A stretch of 64,000 nucleotides of DNA from Lachnospiraceae bacterium (lineage in GTDB: Bacteria; Bacillota; Clostridia; Lachnospirales; Lachnospiraceae), in assembly GCA_021202075.1 (NCBI GenBank), contig JAJQDT010000060.1:90751-154750 (forward strand). Reading direction: 5' to 3'. Below the pieces are notes generated by a model. It was not told where the DNA came from and ran no database searches. It saw only the letters and a program-made list of their open reading frames with translations. Made by a program: the position numbers and the translations under genes. This document shows, in pieces, positions 53,109 through 62,113 of the stretch. Within the stretch, counting starts at the first letter, position 1. Every line of letters starts with the position of its first letter.

Positions 53109-53182
53109 TCGGGGCAACAGGATTTGAACCTGCGACCTCTCGGCCCCCAGCCGAGCGCGCTACCAAGCTACGCCATACCCCG
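53109..53182 (-). tRNA. tRNA-Pro (GGG)
   Basis: A 74-nt cloverleaf on the minus strand. The 7-bp acceptor stem CGGGGTA/TGCCCCG includes a G-T pair, the D arm is GCGT...GCGC, the anticodon stem is CTCGG/CCGAG with loop CTGGGGG (anticodon GGG), and the T arm is GCAGG-TTCAAAT-CCTGT. CCA is not encoded; a T6 tract follows directly and probably ends transcription. Confidence 0.93.
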
Positions 53183-53312
53183 TGCTTTGCTATTCTACTA
53201 AATAATTTCTTTTTTGTAAAGAACTATTTTCCGCAGGCATCAAAGCTTATTTTTCACATTTATTTTTTCAGACGTTAATACAAAACATTATTGCCGGCTA
53301 TGATAGACGGCT

Positions 53313-54269
53313 TCAAAACAGATTGCCCGGATAGATTCCTTGTTCAATTAATTTGAGAATCGATTTTTTGACAATCGGGACATCCTCGCGGAACGTGACT
53401 CCAAACCATTTGTCATTGGAAGGGAGCAACGTAATCTCCGCCCTGCCCTCTTTGAGCAGACGATCAGCAATCGTTGGAAGCAAATATTCCGCCTTCGTCT
53501 CATTTCCATCCAGATCATCCAGAAATCGCTGGAATCCGTCCGCCAGCTCTTCCATAAAATCCGGAGTAAATCCCCAGAAATTCATAGATACCAGAGAGTT
53601 CGCATCCAGGCGGATCAGACTCGCATTTCCGGAATATACTGCAGCGCCGCCATCCACGGTCTTAATAATATCCTTCGTCTCAAGAATCTCAATCAATTCT
53701 CCAGCCTCATTTACACGGCAGATTCCACGCGTCACTCCCCCGTATTCCGAGAGGGTATTTTTCAGGACAAACCCTGCCATGCAAAACTGGTAACGCTTCT
53801 GGGCGGGGCTCCTTTTCTGATCAGCAGAAGCATCATCTACATCGATCTCTGTCAGAAACTGATGAACCTTTTTAAATGCGTCCTTTCCATAATAATCGTC
53901 TGCATTGATCACCGCAAACGGCTCATGAATCACCTCACGGCACGCAAGAATCGCCTGCCCGGTTCCCCATGGTTTCTCTCTGTTTTGGGGAACCACATAG
54001 CCGTCCGGCAAATTGTCCAGTTCCTGGAAAGCATATTCCACATGGATTTTCTTTGCAATCCGTTCTCCAATGATTTCACGAAAGTCTTTCTCCATCGAAC
54101 GCCGAATGACAAAAACAACCTTTGTAAACCCCGCTTCGATCGCGTCATAAATGGAATAATCCATGATAATCTCGCCGCAGGGGCCAAAGGAAGTCAGCTG
54201 CTTCACTCCGCCGCCGCCAAACCTGCTGCCAATTCCGGCTGCCATGATCACAAGAGTCGTATCATTCAT
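53313..54269 (-). CDS. Sugar-phosphate nucleotidyltransferase-like protein
   Basis: About 318 residues. LVIMAAGIGSRFGGGGVKQL is the nucleotide-binding start of NTP transferases, and FAVINADDYYGKDAFK carries the metal-binding Asp pair. REKPWGTGQAILACRE is also typical. The C-terminal third has no left-handed helix repeats. It probably makes an NDP-sugar or similar activated precursor. Start at Met 54269 because AAGGGA then stands about seven bases away. It is not linked to a clear sugar pathway here. Confidence 0.82.
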   Translation of the reverse strand: MNDTTLVIMAAGIGSRFGGGGVKQLTSFGPCGEIIMDYSIYDAIEAGFTKVVFVIRRSMEKDFREIIGERIAKKIHVEYAFQELDNLPDGYVVPQNREKPWGTGQAILACREVIHEPFAVINADDYYGKDAFKKVHQFLTEIDVDDASADQKRSPAQKRYQFCMAGFVLKNTLSEYGGVTRGICRVNEAGELIEILETKDIIKTVDGGAAVYSGNASLIRLDANSLVSMNFWGFTPDFMEELADGFQRFLDDLDGNETKAEYLLPTIADRLLKEGRAEITLLPSNDKWFGVTFREDVPIVKKSILKLIEQGIYPGNLF

Positions 54270-54814
54270 AACCATTCCCTTTTCTTCGAATTTTTCTGTT
54301 GCTATACTCTCTGCACAAACAGCCCATATTGCAATGGTTTCCCATATGCATGATCGGAATGATTCGCAGAATTTTAAAATGCAGTCGTAATAGTTACGTT
54401 ATCATACGTACCTCGCAGCGAATGCGAGGTACTGTTTTGAATCGTTACATACCGTCTGTTATCTCTATATCACACCAGCCGGAGCGTGTTCCCGGGATTA
54501 TTAGCGTGAGACCGGACACCTCCGATACAGTTTTAGGAAACGCCCCCTCGCAAAGCTCGGCGGCAGGCCGCACCGTCCATGCAAAAAACGCTTCGCGTTT
54601 GGACGGTGCTCTGAAACGCCCCCTCGCAAAGCTCGGCGGCAAGTCGCAACGTCCATGCAAAAAAAACACTTCGTGTTTGGACGGTGCTAACCATACTCCT
54701 CCCGGAACTGGTGTGGTAAGCCAATTTAGATGCCCGGTACTGTCACATCTTATCTGCATCACAAACTGCAATATCCTTGCGATCCTGCAACTGCCGCGAG
54801 ATTATATGCTCATA
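54270..54814. other. Intergenic region holding tandem R4 repeats
   Basis: 545 bases without a supported gene. Besides the repeat pair at 54538-54688 there is a palindromic stretch near 54400-54435 (TACCTCGC...GCGAGGTA). No promoter or terminator could be assigned with confidence; the repeat hairpins include U-tracts on the minus strand and might end transcription past the decarboxylase operon. Confidence 0.4.
54538..54688. repeat. Tandem pair of structured R4 repeats, 76-bp period
   Basis: Two copies begin AAACGCCCCCTCGCAAAGCT at 54538 and 54614. Each ends in a long hairpin: GCACCGTCCA...TGGACGGTGC in copy one and GCAACGTCCA...TGGACGGTGC in copy two, with an inner AAACGC-GAA-GCGTTT stem (AAACAC-GAA-GTGTTT in copy two) followed by T6-T8 on the minus strand. 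A third copy at 40140 has different arms (GCGCCGCCAA) that still pair. Confidence 0.7.
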
Positions 54815-56230
54815 TTACGCCGGATATGCCTTGTTCTTCTCGTCTGCCAGGGTCGGATCGATCTTCTGCTCCTGCGCCTGTCTGTACTTGAAGAAATCTA
54901 CCGCTACCTGCGGGAACAGTGCATAGCTCAGCACGTCCTCATCCTGCTCAGACCACTGTGCAATCTCTCCGCGCAGTGTGTCAAGTTCGTCCGGAATCAG
55001 GTCTGCCGGACGGCAGGTGATGACTTCCGCGTCTTCTCCGATACACTTCTTCTGTACTTCTTCATTAAACGGCTTCACAGTAGCGCCGTATTTGCCACTC
55101 AGGATATCCTTCGTCTCTTTCGTCACCATCTTGTAACGCTCACCGCCAACGATATTCATTACAGCCTGCGTACCGACAATCTGGGAGGACGGCGTCACGA
55201 GAGGCGGCTCACCGAGGTCTTTCCTTACCTTCGGTACCTCCTCAAGCACTTCGTAGTACTTGTCCTCCGCGTGCATATCCTTCAGCTGAGAGGTCAGGTT
55301 CGAGAGCATGCCGCCCGGTACCTGATAGAGAAGGGTCTTGATGTTGACGCCCATGTTCTTCGGGTTCAGCAGTCCGCTCTCCAGCGCCTCGTCGCGCATC
55401 GGGCGGAAGTAGTCCGCGATCTCATCCAGAAGCTTGCTGTCAAAGCCGGTATCATACGGAGTCCCCTTGAATGTCTCTACCATTACCTCGGTCGCCGGCT
55501 GGGAGGTACCCAGTGCGAACGGCGACATTGCGGTGTCAATGACATCAACCCCAGCCTCGACCGCCTTCATGTAGGTCATGGAAGCGACGCCGGAGGTGTA
55601 ATGCGTATGCAGCTGAATCGGGAGCTTCACTGCACTCTTCAGCGCAGAAACGAGCTCGGTTGCCTGATACGGAAGCAGCAGTCCGGCCATATCCTTGATA
55701 CAGATCGAATCTGCACCCATCTCCTCAATTCTCTTTGCCAGGTCTATCCAGTAGTCCAGCGTGTAAGCGCTGCCGAGCGTATAGGACATCGCCACCTGCG
55801 CATGCACCTTCTCCTTATTTGCCGCCGTAACTGCGGTCTGCAGGTTGCGCAGGTCGTTCAGGCAGTCAAAAATACGGATAATATCAATGCCGTTCGCCGC
55901 AGATTTCTGTACGAAATACTCCACAACATCATCCGCATACGGGCGGTAGCCCAGGATGTTCTGGCCGCGGAACAGCATCTGCAGCTTTGTGTTCTTGAAG
56001 CCATCGCGCAGCTTGCGGAGCCTCTCCCACGGATCCTCCTTCAGGAAACGTAAGGATGCGTCAAATGTCGCGCCGCCCCAGCATTCAACTGAATGATAGC
56101 CAACCTTGTCCAGCTTCTCCACAATCGGGAGCATCTGCTCGGTCGACATTCTGGTGGCAATCAGAGACTGATGCGCGTCACGCAGGATGGTCTCTGTTAT
56201 CTTAATTGGTTTTTTCACCTGTTCAGCCAT
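54815..56230 (-). CDS. oadA: Pyruvate/oxaloacetate carboxyltransferase (OadA/5S-type)
   Basis: A 471-residue carboxyltransferase of the PycB/OadA/transcarboxylase 5S family. ITETILRDAHQSLIATRM opens the TIM barrel, with metal ligands Asp in that segment and LHTHYTSG later; the active Lys region is DSICIKDMAGLL. It lacks a fused biotin domain, which is a separate gene here. AAAGGAG lies five bases before the ATG. Last gene of the cluster; it would take CO2 from oxaloacetate (or give it to pyruvate) through the biotin carrier. Confidence 0.93.
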   Translation of the reverse strand: MAEQVKKPIKITETILRDAHQSLIATRMSTEQMLPIVEKLDKVGYHSVECWGGATFDASLRFLKEDPWERLRKLRDGFKNTKLQMLFRGQNILGYRPYADDVVEYFVQKSAANGIDIIRIFDCLNDLRNLQTAVTAANKEKVHAQVAMSYTLGSAYTLDYWIDLAKRIEEMGADSICIKDMAGLLLPYQATELVSALKSAVKLPIQLHTHYTSGVASMTYMKAVEAGVDVIDTAMSPFALGTSQPATEVMVETFKGTPYDTGFDSKLLDEIADYFRPMRDEALESGLLNPKNMGVNIKTLLYQVPGGMLSNLTSQLKDMHAEDKYYEVLEEVPKVRKDLGEPPLVTPSSQIVGTQAVMNIVGGERYKMVTKETKDILSGKYGATVKPFNEEVQKKCIGEDAEVITCRPADLIPDELDTLRGEIAQWSEQDEDVLSYALFPQVAVDFFKYRQAQEQKIDPTLADEKNKAYPA

Positions 56231-56422
56231 AATGACTCCTTTCTATCGTCTTCTCTGTATCATTCGCCGCAGCATCCCCGGCATCTTTGTTAATCTCTGG
56301 CCATGCTGCTGTTTTCACTGCACGACTACATATTATGCCAGATAACTCCATTTATCCGACAAAGATGCGCCCCATTCATTTATGGAAAATCACCTGCGGC
56401 AGCTTATCTCAAATCACATACA

Positions 56423-57583
56423 TCATTTCACACCATAAATCGCCATGAAGGTACCGGCCGCCACGGCGGTACCGATCACGCCTGCCACGTTCGGCCCCAT
56501 CGCGTGCATCAGCAGGAAGTTCGTCGGATCCGTCTCCGCTCCGACCTTCTGCGATACGCGGGCCGCCATAGGCACGGCGGATACACCGGCGGAACCGATC
56601 AGCGGGTTAATCCTGCCATTCGTCAGCTTACACATCAGTTTGCCCAGCAGCACACCGGCCGCAGTACCAATTGCAAATGCAAGCAGACCAAGAACAACGA
56701 TTTTAATGGTATCCATATTCAGGAATGCTTCCGCGCTGGTAGTAGCACCAACAGAGGTGCCCAGCAGGATAACGACAATGTACATCATAGCGTTGGACGC
56801 GGTCTCCTGAAGCTGTTTTACAACGCCGCACTCACGGAACAGGTTGCCCAGCATCAGCATACCGACCAGCGGAGCCGTCGTCGGAAGAAGCAGGCAGACC
56901 ACGATCGTAATGATGATCGGGAAAAGAATCTTCTCCAGCTTCGATACCGGACGAAGCTGCTGCATTTTGATGCTGCGCTCTTCCTTCGTCGTCAATGCCT
57001 TCATGATTGGCGGCTGAATAATCGGAACCAGAGACATATACGTATATGCCGCCACCGCGATCGAACCCATCAGCTCCGTCTGGCCAAGCTTACCTGCCAG
57101 GAAAATGGAGGTCGGACCGTCCGCACCGCCGATGATCGAGATCGCGGCCGCCGCTTTCCCGTTAAATCCAAGCAGGATTGCGAAGAAGTAAGCAGCATAA
57201 ATACCAATCTGTGCCGCCGCGCCGAGCAGGAAGCTGATCGGGTTCGCGATCAGAGGACCAAAGTCCGTCATCGCCCCGACACCCATAAAGATCAGCGACG
57301 GTAAGATACTCCACTCATCCAGTGTATAGAAATAATAGAGAAGTCCGCCCGCGTGAGAGACACCGGCCGCGTCCACATAAGGCTCTGCCATAATATCCGG
57401 GTAGATATTTACCAGCAGCATACCAAACGCGATCGGAACCAGGAGCAGAGGCTCAAAATCATGTCCGATTGCCAGATACAGGAAGAAAAGCGCTACGATG
57501 ATCATCGCGTAGTTTCCTACCGTCAAATTCATAAACGCCGTCTGTTCCCATAAATTGGACAACGTGTTTACAACATAGGTCAT
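56423..57583 (-). CDS. oadB: Na+-translocating decarboxylase beta subunit
   Basis: A 386-residue membrane protein. GVGAMTDFGPLIANP and GGADGPTSIFLAGKL are the two signature loops of OadB/GcdB/MmdB with the Na+- and carboxybiotin-linked Asp. About 11 helices. It decarboxylates carboxybiotin and pumps Na+ outward. GGGAGG lies seven bases before the ATG. The 190-base gap to oadA has no gene. Confidence 0.94.
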   Translation of the reverse strand: MTYVVNTLSNLWEQTAFMNLTVGNYAMIIVALFFLYLAIGHDFEPLLLVPIAFGMLLVNIYPDIMAEPYVDAAGVSHAGGLLYYFYTLDEWSILPSLIFMGVGAMTDFGPLIANPISFLLGAAAQIGIYAAYFFAILLGFNGKAAAAISIIGGADGPTSIFLAGKLGQTELMGSIAVAAYTYMSLVPIIQPPIMKALTTKEERSIKMQQLRPVSKLEKILFPIIITIVVCLLLPTTAPLVGMLMLGNLFRECGVVKQLQETASNAMMYIVVILLGTSVGATTSAEAFLNMDTIKIVVLGLLAFAIGTAAGVLLGKLMCKLTNGRINPLIGSAGVSAVPMAARVSQKVGAETDPTNFLLMHAMGPNVAGVIGTAVAAGTFMAIYGVK

Positions 57584-57619
57584 TTTATTACCTCCCTGTC
57601 AAATTGAAAAAACAGTGAA

Positions 57620-58009
57620 TTAGTTCAGGGAAGCCAGAACGTCTCCGTTCTCTACAGACTGGCCTACCGCAACATCCATGCTCGCCACTGTGCCGTCCTG
57701 CGGAGCAACAACCGGAATCTCCATCTTCATAGCTTCCAGAATAATCAGATTCTGGCCCTTTGCCACGGTATCGCCCACCTTTGCTTCCAGACTAAGCACC
57801 TTGCCCGGAACAGAAGCGGTTACCTTCACTGCGCCTGCCGCGCCGCCCGCTGCCGGAGCCGCCTTCGGTGCTGCTGCCGGAGCCGCTTTTGGCGCCGCTG
57901 CAGGAGCCGCCTTCGGTGCTGCCGCTGCCGGAGCTGCCGCAGTGCCCTCGCCCTCTTCTACTGTTACATCATAGACATTTCCGTTTACTGTAATGGTATA
58001 AGTTTTCAT
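57620..58009 (-). CDS. Biotin carboxyl carrier protein of the decarboxylase
   Basis: A 129-residue protein. The last 70 residues are a biotinyl domain with EAMKMEIPV, whose Lys is the biotin site. The middle is a repeated Ala/Pro/Lys linker (AAPKAAPAAAPKAAPAA), the flexible arm seen in GcdC/MmdC. GGGAGG lies before the ATG. It is the only biotin carrier in the cluster, so both carboxyltransferases and the beta subunit must share it, unless carriers exist elsewhere. Confidence 0.93.
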   Translation of the reverse strand: MKTYTITVNGNVYDVTVEEGEGTAAAPAAAAPKAAPAAAPKAAPAAAPKAAPAAGGAAGAVKVTASVPGKVLSLEAKVGDTVAKGQNLIILEAMKMEIPVVAPQDGTVASMDVAVGQSVENGDVLASLN

Positions 58010-58025
58010 GATAGACCTCCCGTAT

Positions 58026-58991
58026 TCAGGCTCTGCGCCAGTTTCTTTTATTTACTTTTTTTATCGAACGTACTACATAAGAATCTCCGGTATCCACTGC
58101 GCTCTCGTTCTCGCGGTAAGCCGCGATCGCTGCGGTAATGACAGCCACCAGCTCCAGATCGTCCGCCGGATTCACTTCCACTTCCTCTTCCTCAACCGCA
58201 GCAGGGGCCGGGGCAGCCACCGGCTTCGGCACCGGAGTCGGCTCTTCCTTATCCTTCTTCCGCGCCTCGAGTGCCTCCGGAATGATATGAATCTTGCTGA
58301 TCAGCAGGCTCAGGAACGCCAGCATACAGAATACAATGCAGACGCCCATCAGTGTATTCAAAGCCGCCTTCTGCATCATCACGCCCATCGTGTAATCTAC
58401 ATCCCAGGTAAGACCGGCGATGCTCATCATATACTGGCCGTACGTTGAAGAATACGTATACTCATATTCCAGCGTAACGGTAACCGTGCCGCCATTGCCG
58501 ACAGCGTCATACTCTGCAATCGCTGTAATCACGCCGCCGTAACCATCTGACGTGGATTCCGCACCCGTGATTTCCTTTACTCCGATATAATTACCCACCT
58601 CGGTCTTTACCGTGTTCCAGTTATAGGCGATCAGAGCTGTGACCTCATCCTCACTCTCCATGTAGGAATCGACCTGATCATCTGTCCACGCATCAATCTG
58701 AACCAGGTAATTGTCAATCAACTGCGAATAATACTCTTCCGCAGTCATTTCCTCCGTCTCCGCCTCGGTCTCATCCTCAGCGGCATCGGAAGTTTCATCT
58801 TCCGCCGCATCAGCTTCTTCCTGGGCAGCTTCGGTCTCCTCATCCGCTGACTCCCCGGCAACCGTCTCTTCCTCTGCCGCGTCGGTCACCTGCTCCGCTG
58901 CATCGGTCTCTTCCTCAGCGTATACCGCCATGGAAAAGGAGGAAACAGTAAGACCCAGTGCCAGCAATATGGCTTTTACTCTAAGTTTCAT
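58026..58991 (-). CDS. OadG-type gamma subunit with a large secreted N-terminal domain
   Basis: A 321-residue protein from ATG 58991 (GAGGTG six bases upstream; the GTG at 59000 overlaps that site). A signal peptide (to YAEE) is followed by about 75 acidic residues rich in Glu/Ala/Asp, then a folded domain of about 130 residues (YYSQLIDNYLVQIDAW..., resembling DUF3887), then one membrane helix (ALNTLMGVCIVFCMLAFLSL), a Pro/Ala linker and a C-terminal LVAVITAAIAAYRE...YVVRSIKKV segment typical of OadG. Ordinary OadG is under 100 residues, so the outside part is an added feature. Confidence 0.85.
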   Translation of the reverse strand: MKLRVKAILLALGLTVSSFSMAVYAEEETDAAEQVTDAAEEETVAGESADEETEAAQEEADAAEDETSDAAEDETEAETEEMTAEEYYSQLIDNYLVQIDAWTDDQVDSYMESEDEVTALIAYNWNTVKTEVGNYIGVKEITGAESTSDGYGGVITAIAEYDAVGNGGTVTVTLEYEYTYSSTYGQYMMSIAGLTWDVDYTMGVMMQKAALNTLMGVCIVFCMLAFLSLLISKIHIIPEALEARKKDKEEPTPVPKPVAAPAPAAVEEEEVEVNPADDLELVAVITAAIAAYRENESAVDTGDSYVVRSIKKVNKRNWRRA

Positions 58992-59005
58992 CTGTTTCAC
59001 CTCGC

Positions 59006-60445
59006 TTATACGGTTGCATGTTTTCTGGACGGTCCGTCCTCTCTTTTCGTAAACAGCATCTCAAAAGCGCCGATGACATATTTTCTGGTGTCCTCAGCCT
59101 CGATGATATTGTCCACATATCCTCTCTTTGCCGCGGCAAGCGCGCTTGACTGCAGCGACGCATACTCCGCCGCCTTCTCATTGATGACCTTGCCATCCTC
59201 TCCCGCATACATAATCTTAGAAGCGAGCTGCGCGTCCATCATACCGATCTGCGCATCCTTCCACGCAAACGTCATATCCGCGCCGATGGCCTTGCTGTTC
59301 ATCACGACATATGCACTGCCGAATGCCTTGCCGATGATCACGTTCACCTTCGGCACCGTCGCGCCCGCAAACGCAGCTGTCAGCTTCGCCGCCGCCTTCG
59401 CCATCTTCTTCTCTGAGCACTTGCATGCCTTAAAGCCGGTCGCGTTCGTCAGGGTCAGCACCGGGATCTCGAATGCGTCGCAGAAGGAAACGAACTCCGC
59501 CGCCTTCTGGGCTCCGCGCGCGCTGATCACGCTGTCAAAGGATTCCTTCAGTTCGCCCTCCTCATCATAGACCTCGGAGCGGTTCGCAACCGCGCCGACC
59601 GTCGTGCCGTTCAGGCGCAGGAAGCCGGTCACCATATCCGGAGCGTAAGCCTCTTTTAATTCTACAAAAAGATTGTCATCCGCGATATTAGAAAGCAGGA
59701 TGGACGTATCCCCCGCCGCATTCGCCAGATCCGCACAGGCCCGGTTCAGCTCGTCCGTGCAGTCCTCATAGGAAAGGTCATCCTCATTGTTTGCCGGAAG
59801 CATACATACCAGTGCGCGGATGTTGCCGAGAATCTCGTCCTCGCTGCCAACAAAATCAACCAGCCCGGTCTCTTCGCTCTGGAATTTTGCGGAAGATGTG
59901 TCACACTTCTCCTTCGTGTTGCCCGGAAGTGCGTTCGGTGAGTTCACGAACAGTTCTGCCTTCTCACCCTCCATAAATGTGAAATCCGTCAGTCCCGGAA
60001 TCAGGGCAAGTCCGCCGCCGCATCTGCCGAACACAGCTGTAATCTGCGGAATCACGCCGGATGCCTGCGCCTGTTTCTGATAGATCTCGCCAAACGCGTT
60101 CAATGCGTCTGTCGCCTCCTGAAGGCGAAGTCCCGCGGAATCCAGAAGTCCGATCACCGGAGCTCCCATCTTCATTGCCAGGTCATACAGACCCGCAATC
60201 TTCTTCGCGTGCATCTCGCCAATTGATCCGCCCAGGACGGACGCATCCTGACTGTATACGTACACCAGATGCCCGTCAATCACACCGTAGCCAGTGATCA
60301 CGCCATCCCCGGGTGTCTCTGTCTGCGGCAGGTTGAAGTCCGTGCTTCTGGCTGTTACGTACCCGCCAATTTCTACAAAACTGTTGTCGTCAAGCAAAGA
60401 AGCAATCCGCTTGCCCGCCAGGTTTTGCTCTGTAATACTCATCAT
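59006..60445 (-). CDS. Acyl-CoA carboxyltransferase (MmdA/12S-like)
   Basis: About 479 residues of the biotin-dependent carboxyl transferase family. GYGVIDGHLVYVYSQDASVLGGS, LLDSAGLRLQEATDALNAFGE and FGRCGGGLALIPGLTDFTFM in the first half, and FKACKCSEKKMAKAAAKLTAAFA with IGKAFGSAYVVMNSKAIGAD in the second, are the crotonase-like halves that hold acyl-CoA and biotin. It would act on a methylmalonyl-, malonyl- or glutaconyl-type CoA. GGAGG lies five bases before Met 60445 (or eight before 60442). First gene of the cluster, behind a good promoter. Confidence 0.88.
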   Translation of the reverse strand: MMSITEQNLAGKRIASLLDDNSFVEIGGYVTARSTDFNLPQTETPGDGVITGYGVIDGHLVYVYSQDASVLGGSIGEMHAKKIAGLYDLAMKMGAPVIGLLDSAGLRLQEATDALNAFGEIYQKQAQASGVIPQITAVFGRCGGGLALIPGLTDFTFMEGEKAELFVNSPNALPGNTKEKCDTSSAKFQSEETGLVDFVGSEDEILGNIRALVCMLPANNEDDLSYEDCTDELNRACADLANAAGDTSILLSNIADDNLFVELKEAYAPDMVTGFLRLNGTTVGAVANRSEVYDEEGELKESFDSVISARGAQKAAEFVSFCDAFEIPVLTLTNATGFKACKCSEKKMAKAAAKLTAAFAGATVPKVNVIIGKAFGSAYVVMNSKAIGADMTFAWKDAQIGMMDAQLASKIMYAGEDGKVINEKAAEYASLQSSALAAAKRGYVDNIIEAEDTRKYVIGAFEMLFTKREDGPSRKHATV

Positions 60446-60589
60446 TTGGCCCTCCATTTCCTGTCCAATAGTATCAGGAGCGGCTTTATGCCGTTCCCCC
60501 GCACGCCAGTCCGCAGATGCCAGAGAATTTCCCCGCGGAAATCGCGCGCATGAAAAAGATAGTATCCGTTCCCCAAATACACAGAAACT

Positions 60590-60618
60590 ATATTAACGTG
60601 TTTCGCCAAAAATTGCAA
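60590..60618 (-). promoter_or_regulatory. Promoter of the Na+-decarboxylase cluster
   Basis: On the minus strand: TTGCAA (60618-60613), 17-base spacer, TAATAT (60595-60590). The leader to the first ATG is about 140 bases. Confidence 0.75.
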
Positions 60619-60717
60619 GGGTTTTGTCACACAAAGACACGCGGATTTTAATTTGAATGAATTACAGATATCCGGGGCTCCGTATTTTGCCGGTATGGGG
60701 AACGTGAAGGTTACTAA

Positions 60718-60775
60718 GGAACTGTTACGAAATAACTTATGCATCTTGCACATATTATTTGCAGCAGTTCCTGAT
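60718..60775. repeat. Intergenic repeat R3, copy near mnmA
   Basis: AGGAACTGTTACGAAATAAC at 60718, then TTATGCATCTTGCA, match 37613 and 40085. Here the copy is closed by CAGTTCCT (60764-60771), giving an imperfect palindrome AGGAACTG...CAGTTCCT. It starts nine bases past the mnmA stop on the minus strand. Confidence 0.55.
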
Positions 60776-60779
60776 TTCC

Positions 60780-61859
60780 TCAGGAGACAATAACCCCTCC
60801 GCCCGCGACATATTCCCCGTCATAAAACACAACGGCCTGTCCGGGTGTAACCGCGCGGACGGGCCCGTCAAACAGAACCTCCGCCTGATCGGACGAAATG
60901 CGGCGAACCACTGCCGACGCCCCGGCGTGGTTGTAGCGGATCTTAGCCGTCACACGCAGCTCGTCCGGAATATCCGAAACGCTCATAAAATTCAGATGGT
61001 CACAAATCAGATGATCCATATACACATCCTCCGCCTCCCCTATCACGACCTCATTGGTCTCCGGGCGGATTTCCGTCACAAACACCGGACGTCCCAATGC
61101 CAGGTTCAGCCCCTTGCGCTGCCCGATGGTATAGTGCGTGATGCCCCGGTGCGTTCCAAGGATTTTCCCATCCGCAGTCACAAAATTGCCGGGCGGCGGG
61201 ATCTGTTCGCTGTTCTTTTCTATAAAAGCGGCATAATCCCCGTCCGGCACGAAGCAGATTTCCTGACTGTCCGGTTTATGCGCGACCGGCAGGCCGATTT
61301 GCTCCGCCAGGGCGCGTATCTGCGGTTTCTCGTATTCGCCGACCGGCATCAAAGTGTGCGAAAGCTGCTCCTGCGTCAGATTATAGAGCGCGTAGGTCTG
61401 ATCCTTCGCGGCTGTCACCGACCGGCGGATCGCGTAGCGCCCGTTCGGCAGCTGCTCCACACGCGCGTAATGGCCGGTCGCAATACAGTCCGCTCCAATC
61501 TGCAGGCTCCGGGCAAGCAGAGATTCCCATTTCACATAGCGATTGCAGGCGATGCAGGGGTTCGGCGTGCGCCCGGCCAGATATTCCTCCATAAAATAAT
61601 CGATCACCTTTTTGCGGAACTCCTCGCGGAAATTCATCACATAATGCGGGATTCCCAGCTTCTGCGCCACGCGGGCCGCATCCGCCGCCGCGCCAAGGCC
61701 GCAGCAGCCGCCGTTCGCGCTCATCTCTTCCTCGGATTCCTTCTGCCAGATCTGCATAGTCACGCCGATCACATCGCACCCCGCCTCCTTCAAAAGATAA
61801 GCGGCGACCGAAGAGTCCACGCCGCCAGACATCCCGACGACTACTTTTTTCTTATCCAT
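60780..61859 (-). CDS. mnmA: tRNA-uridine 2-sulfurtransferase MnmA
   Basis: A 359-residue enzyme that makes 2-thiouridine at wobble position 34. [16 protein letters not shown] is the PP-loop, [12 protein letters not shown] carries one catalytic Cys, and the second is in [20 protein letters not shown] and the central tRNA-binding part are typical. Sulfur comes from a cysteine desulfurase; one lies 254 bases upstream in the same direction, a common Firmicutes arrangement. Preceded by an R2 repeat. Confidence 0.95.
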   Translation of the reverse strand: MDKKKVVVGMSGGVDSSVAAYLLKEAGCDVIGVTMQIWQKESEEEMSANGGCCGLGAAADAARVAQKLGIPHYVMNFREEFRKKVIDYFMEEYLAGRTPNPCIACNRYVKWESLLARSLQIGADCIATGHYARVEQLPNGRYAIRRSVTAAKDQTYALYNLTQEQLSHTLMPVGEYEKPQIRALAEQIGLPVAHKPDSQEICFVPDGDYAAFIEKNSEQIPPPGNFVTADGKILGTHRGITHYTIGQRKGLNLALGRPVFVTEIRPETNEVVIGEAEDVYMDHLICDHLNFMSVSDIPDELRVTAKIRYNHAGASAVVRRISSDQAEVLFDGPVRAVTPGQAVVFYDGEYVAGGGVIVS

Positions 61860-61885
61860 ATTGATACCATTCTCCCTGTGTACTT

Positions 61886-61961
61886 GTCCTGCATCGTTCT
61901 CTGATGCAGGACGCAGGCCACGCCCTCTCGCTTTTGCGCGATTCCAAATGGCGCGGCGCTC
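61886..61961. repeat. Structured intergenic repeat, family R2, copy 2
   Basis: Stem GTCCTGCATC/GATGCAGGAC (61886-61912), then GCAGGCCACGCCC, then GCGATT and GCGCGGCGCTCC. The order is the same as at 26188-26301 but the stem letters differ while still pairing. It lies just before the mnmA start on the minus strand. Confidence 0.6.
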
Positions 61962-62113
61962 CTGCTATATGTTGTGTACGGAACTGTTACCATGATTTTC
62001 CGAAATATAGTCCTGTATCATTCCGCTGCAATCTGCAAGGGAAAACGCAGCCCCAGAGGTTCAGCTTGCCGACAGTATTCTCTGACAGAAAAATGATGCA
62101 GCAGAAAAATTAT

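Larger units (their letters stand above)
60446..60779. other. Promoter region of the decarboxylase cluster
   Basis: 334 bases. It holds the operon leader, the promoter (60590-60618) and at the far end an R3 repeat. No gene is supported. Confidence 0.5.

Noticed and set aside
54299-56053. 584-codon plus-strand ORF opposite oadA
   Set aside because: It is antisense to a well-supported carboxyltransferase and crosses the intergenic R4 repeats; its sequence is Arg/His/Leu-rich as expected of a shadow frame.
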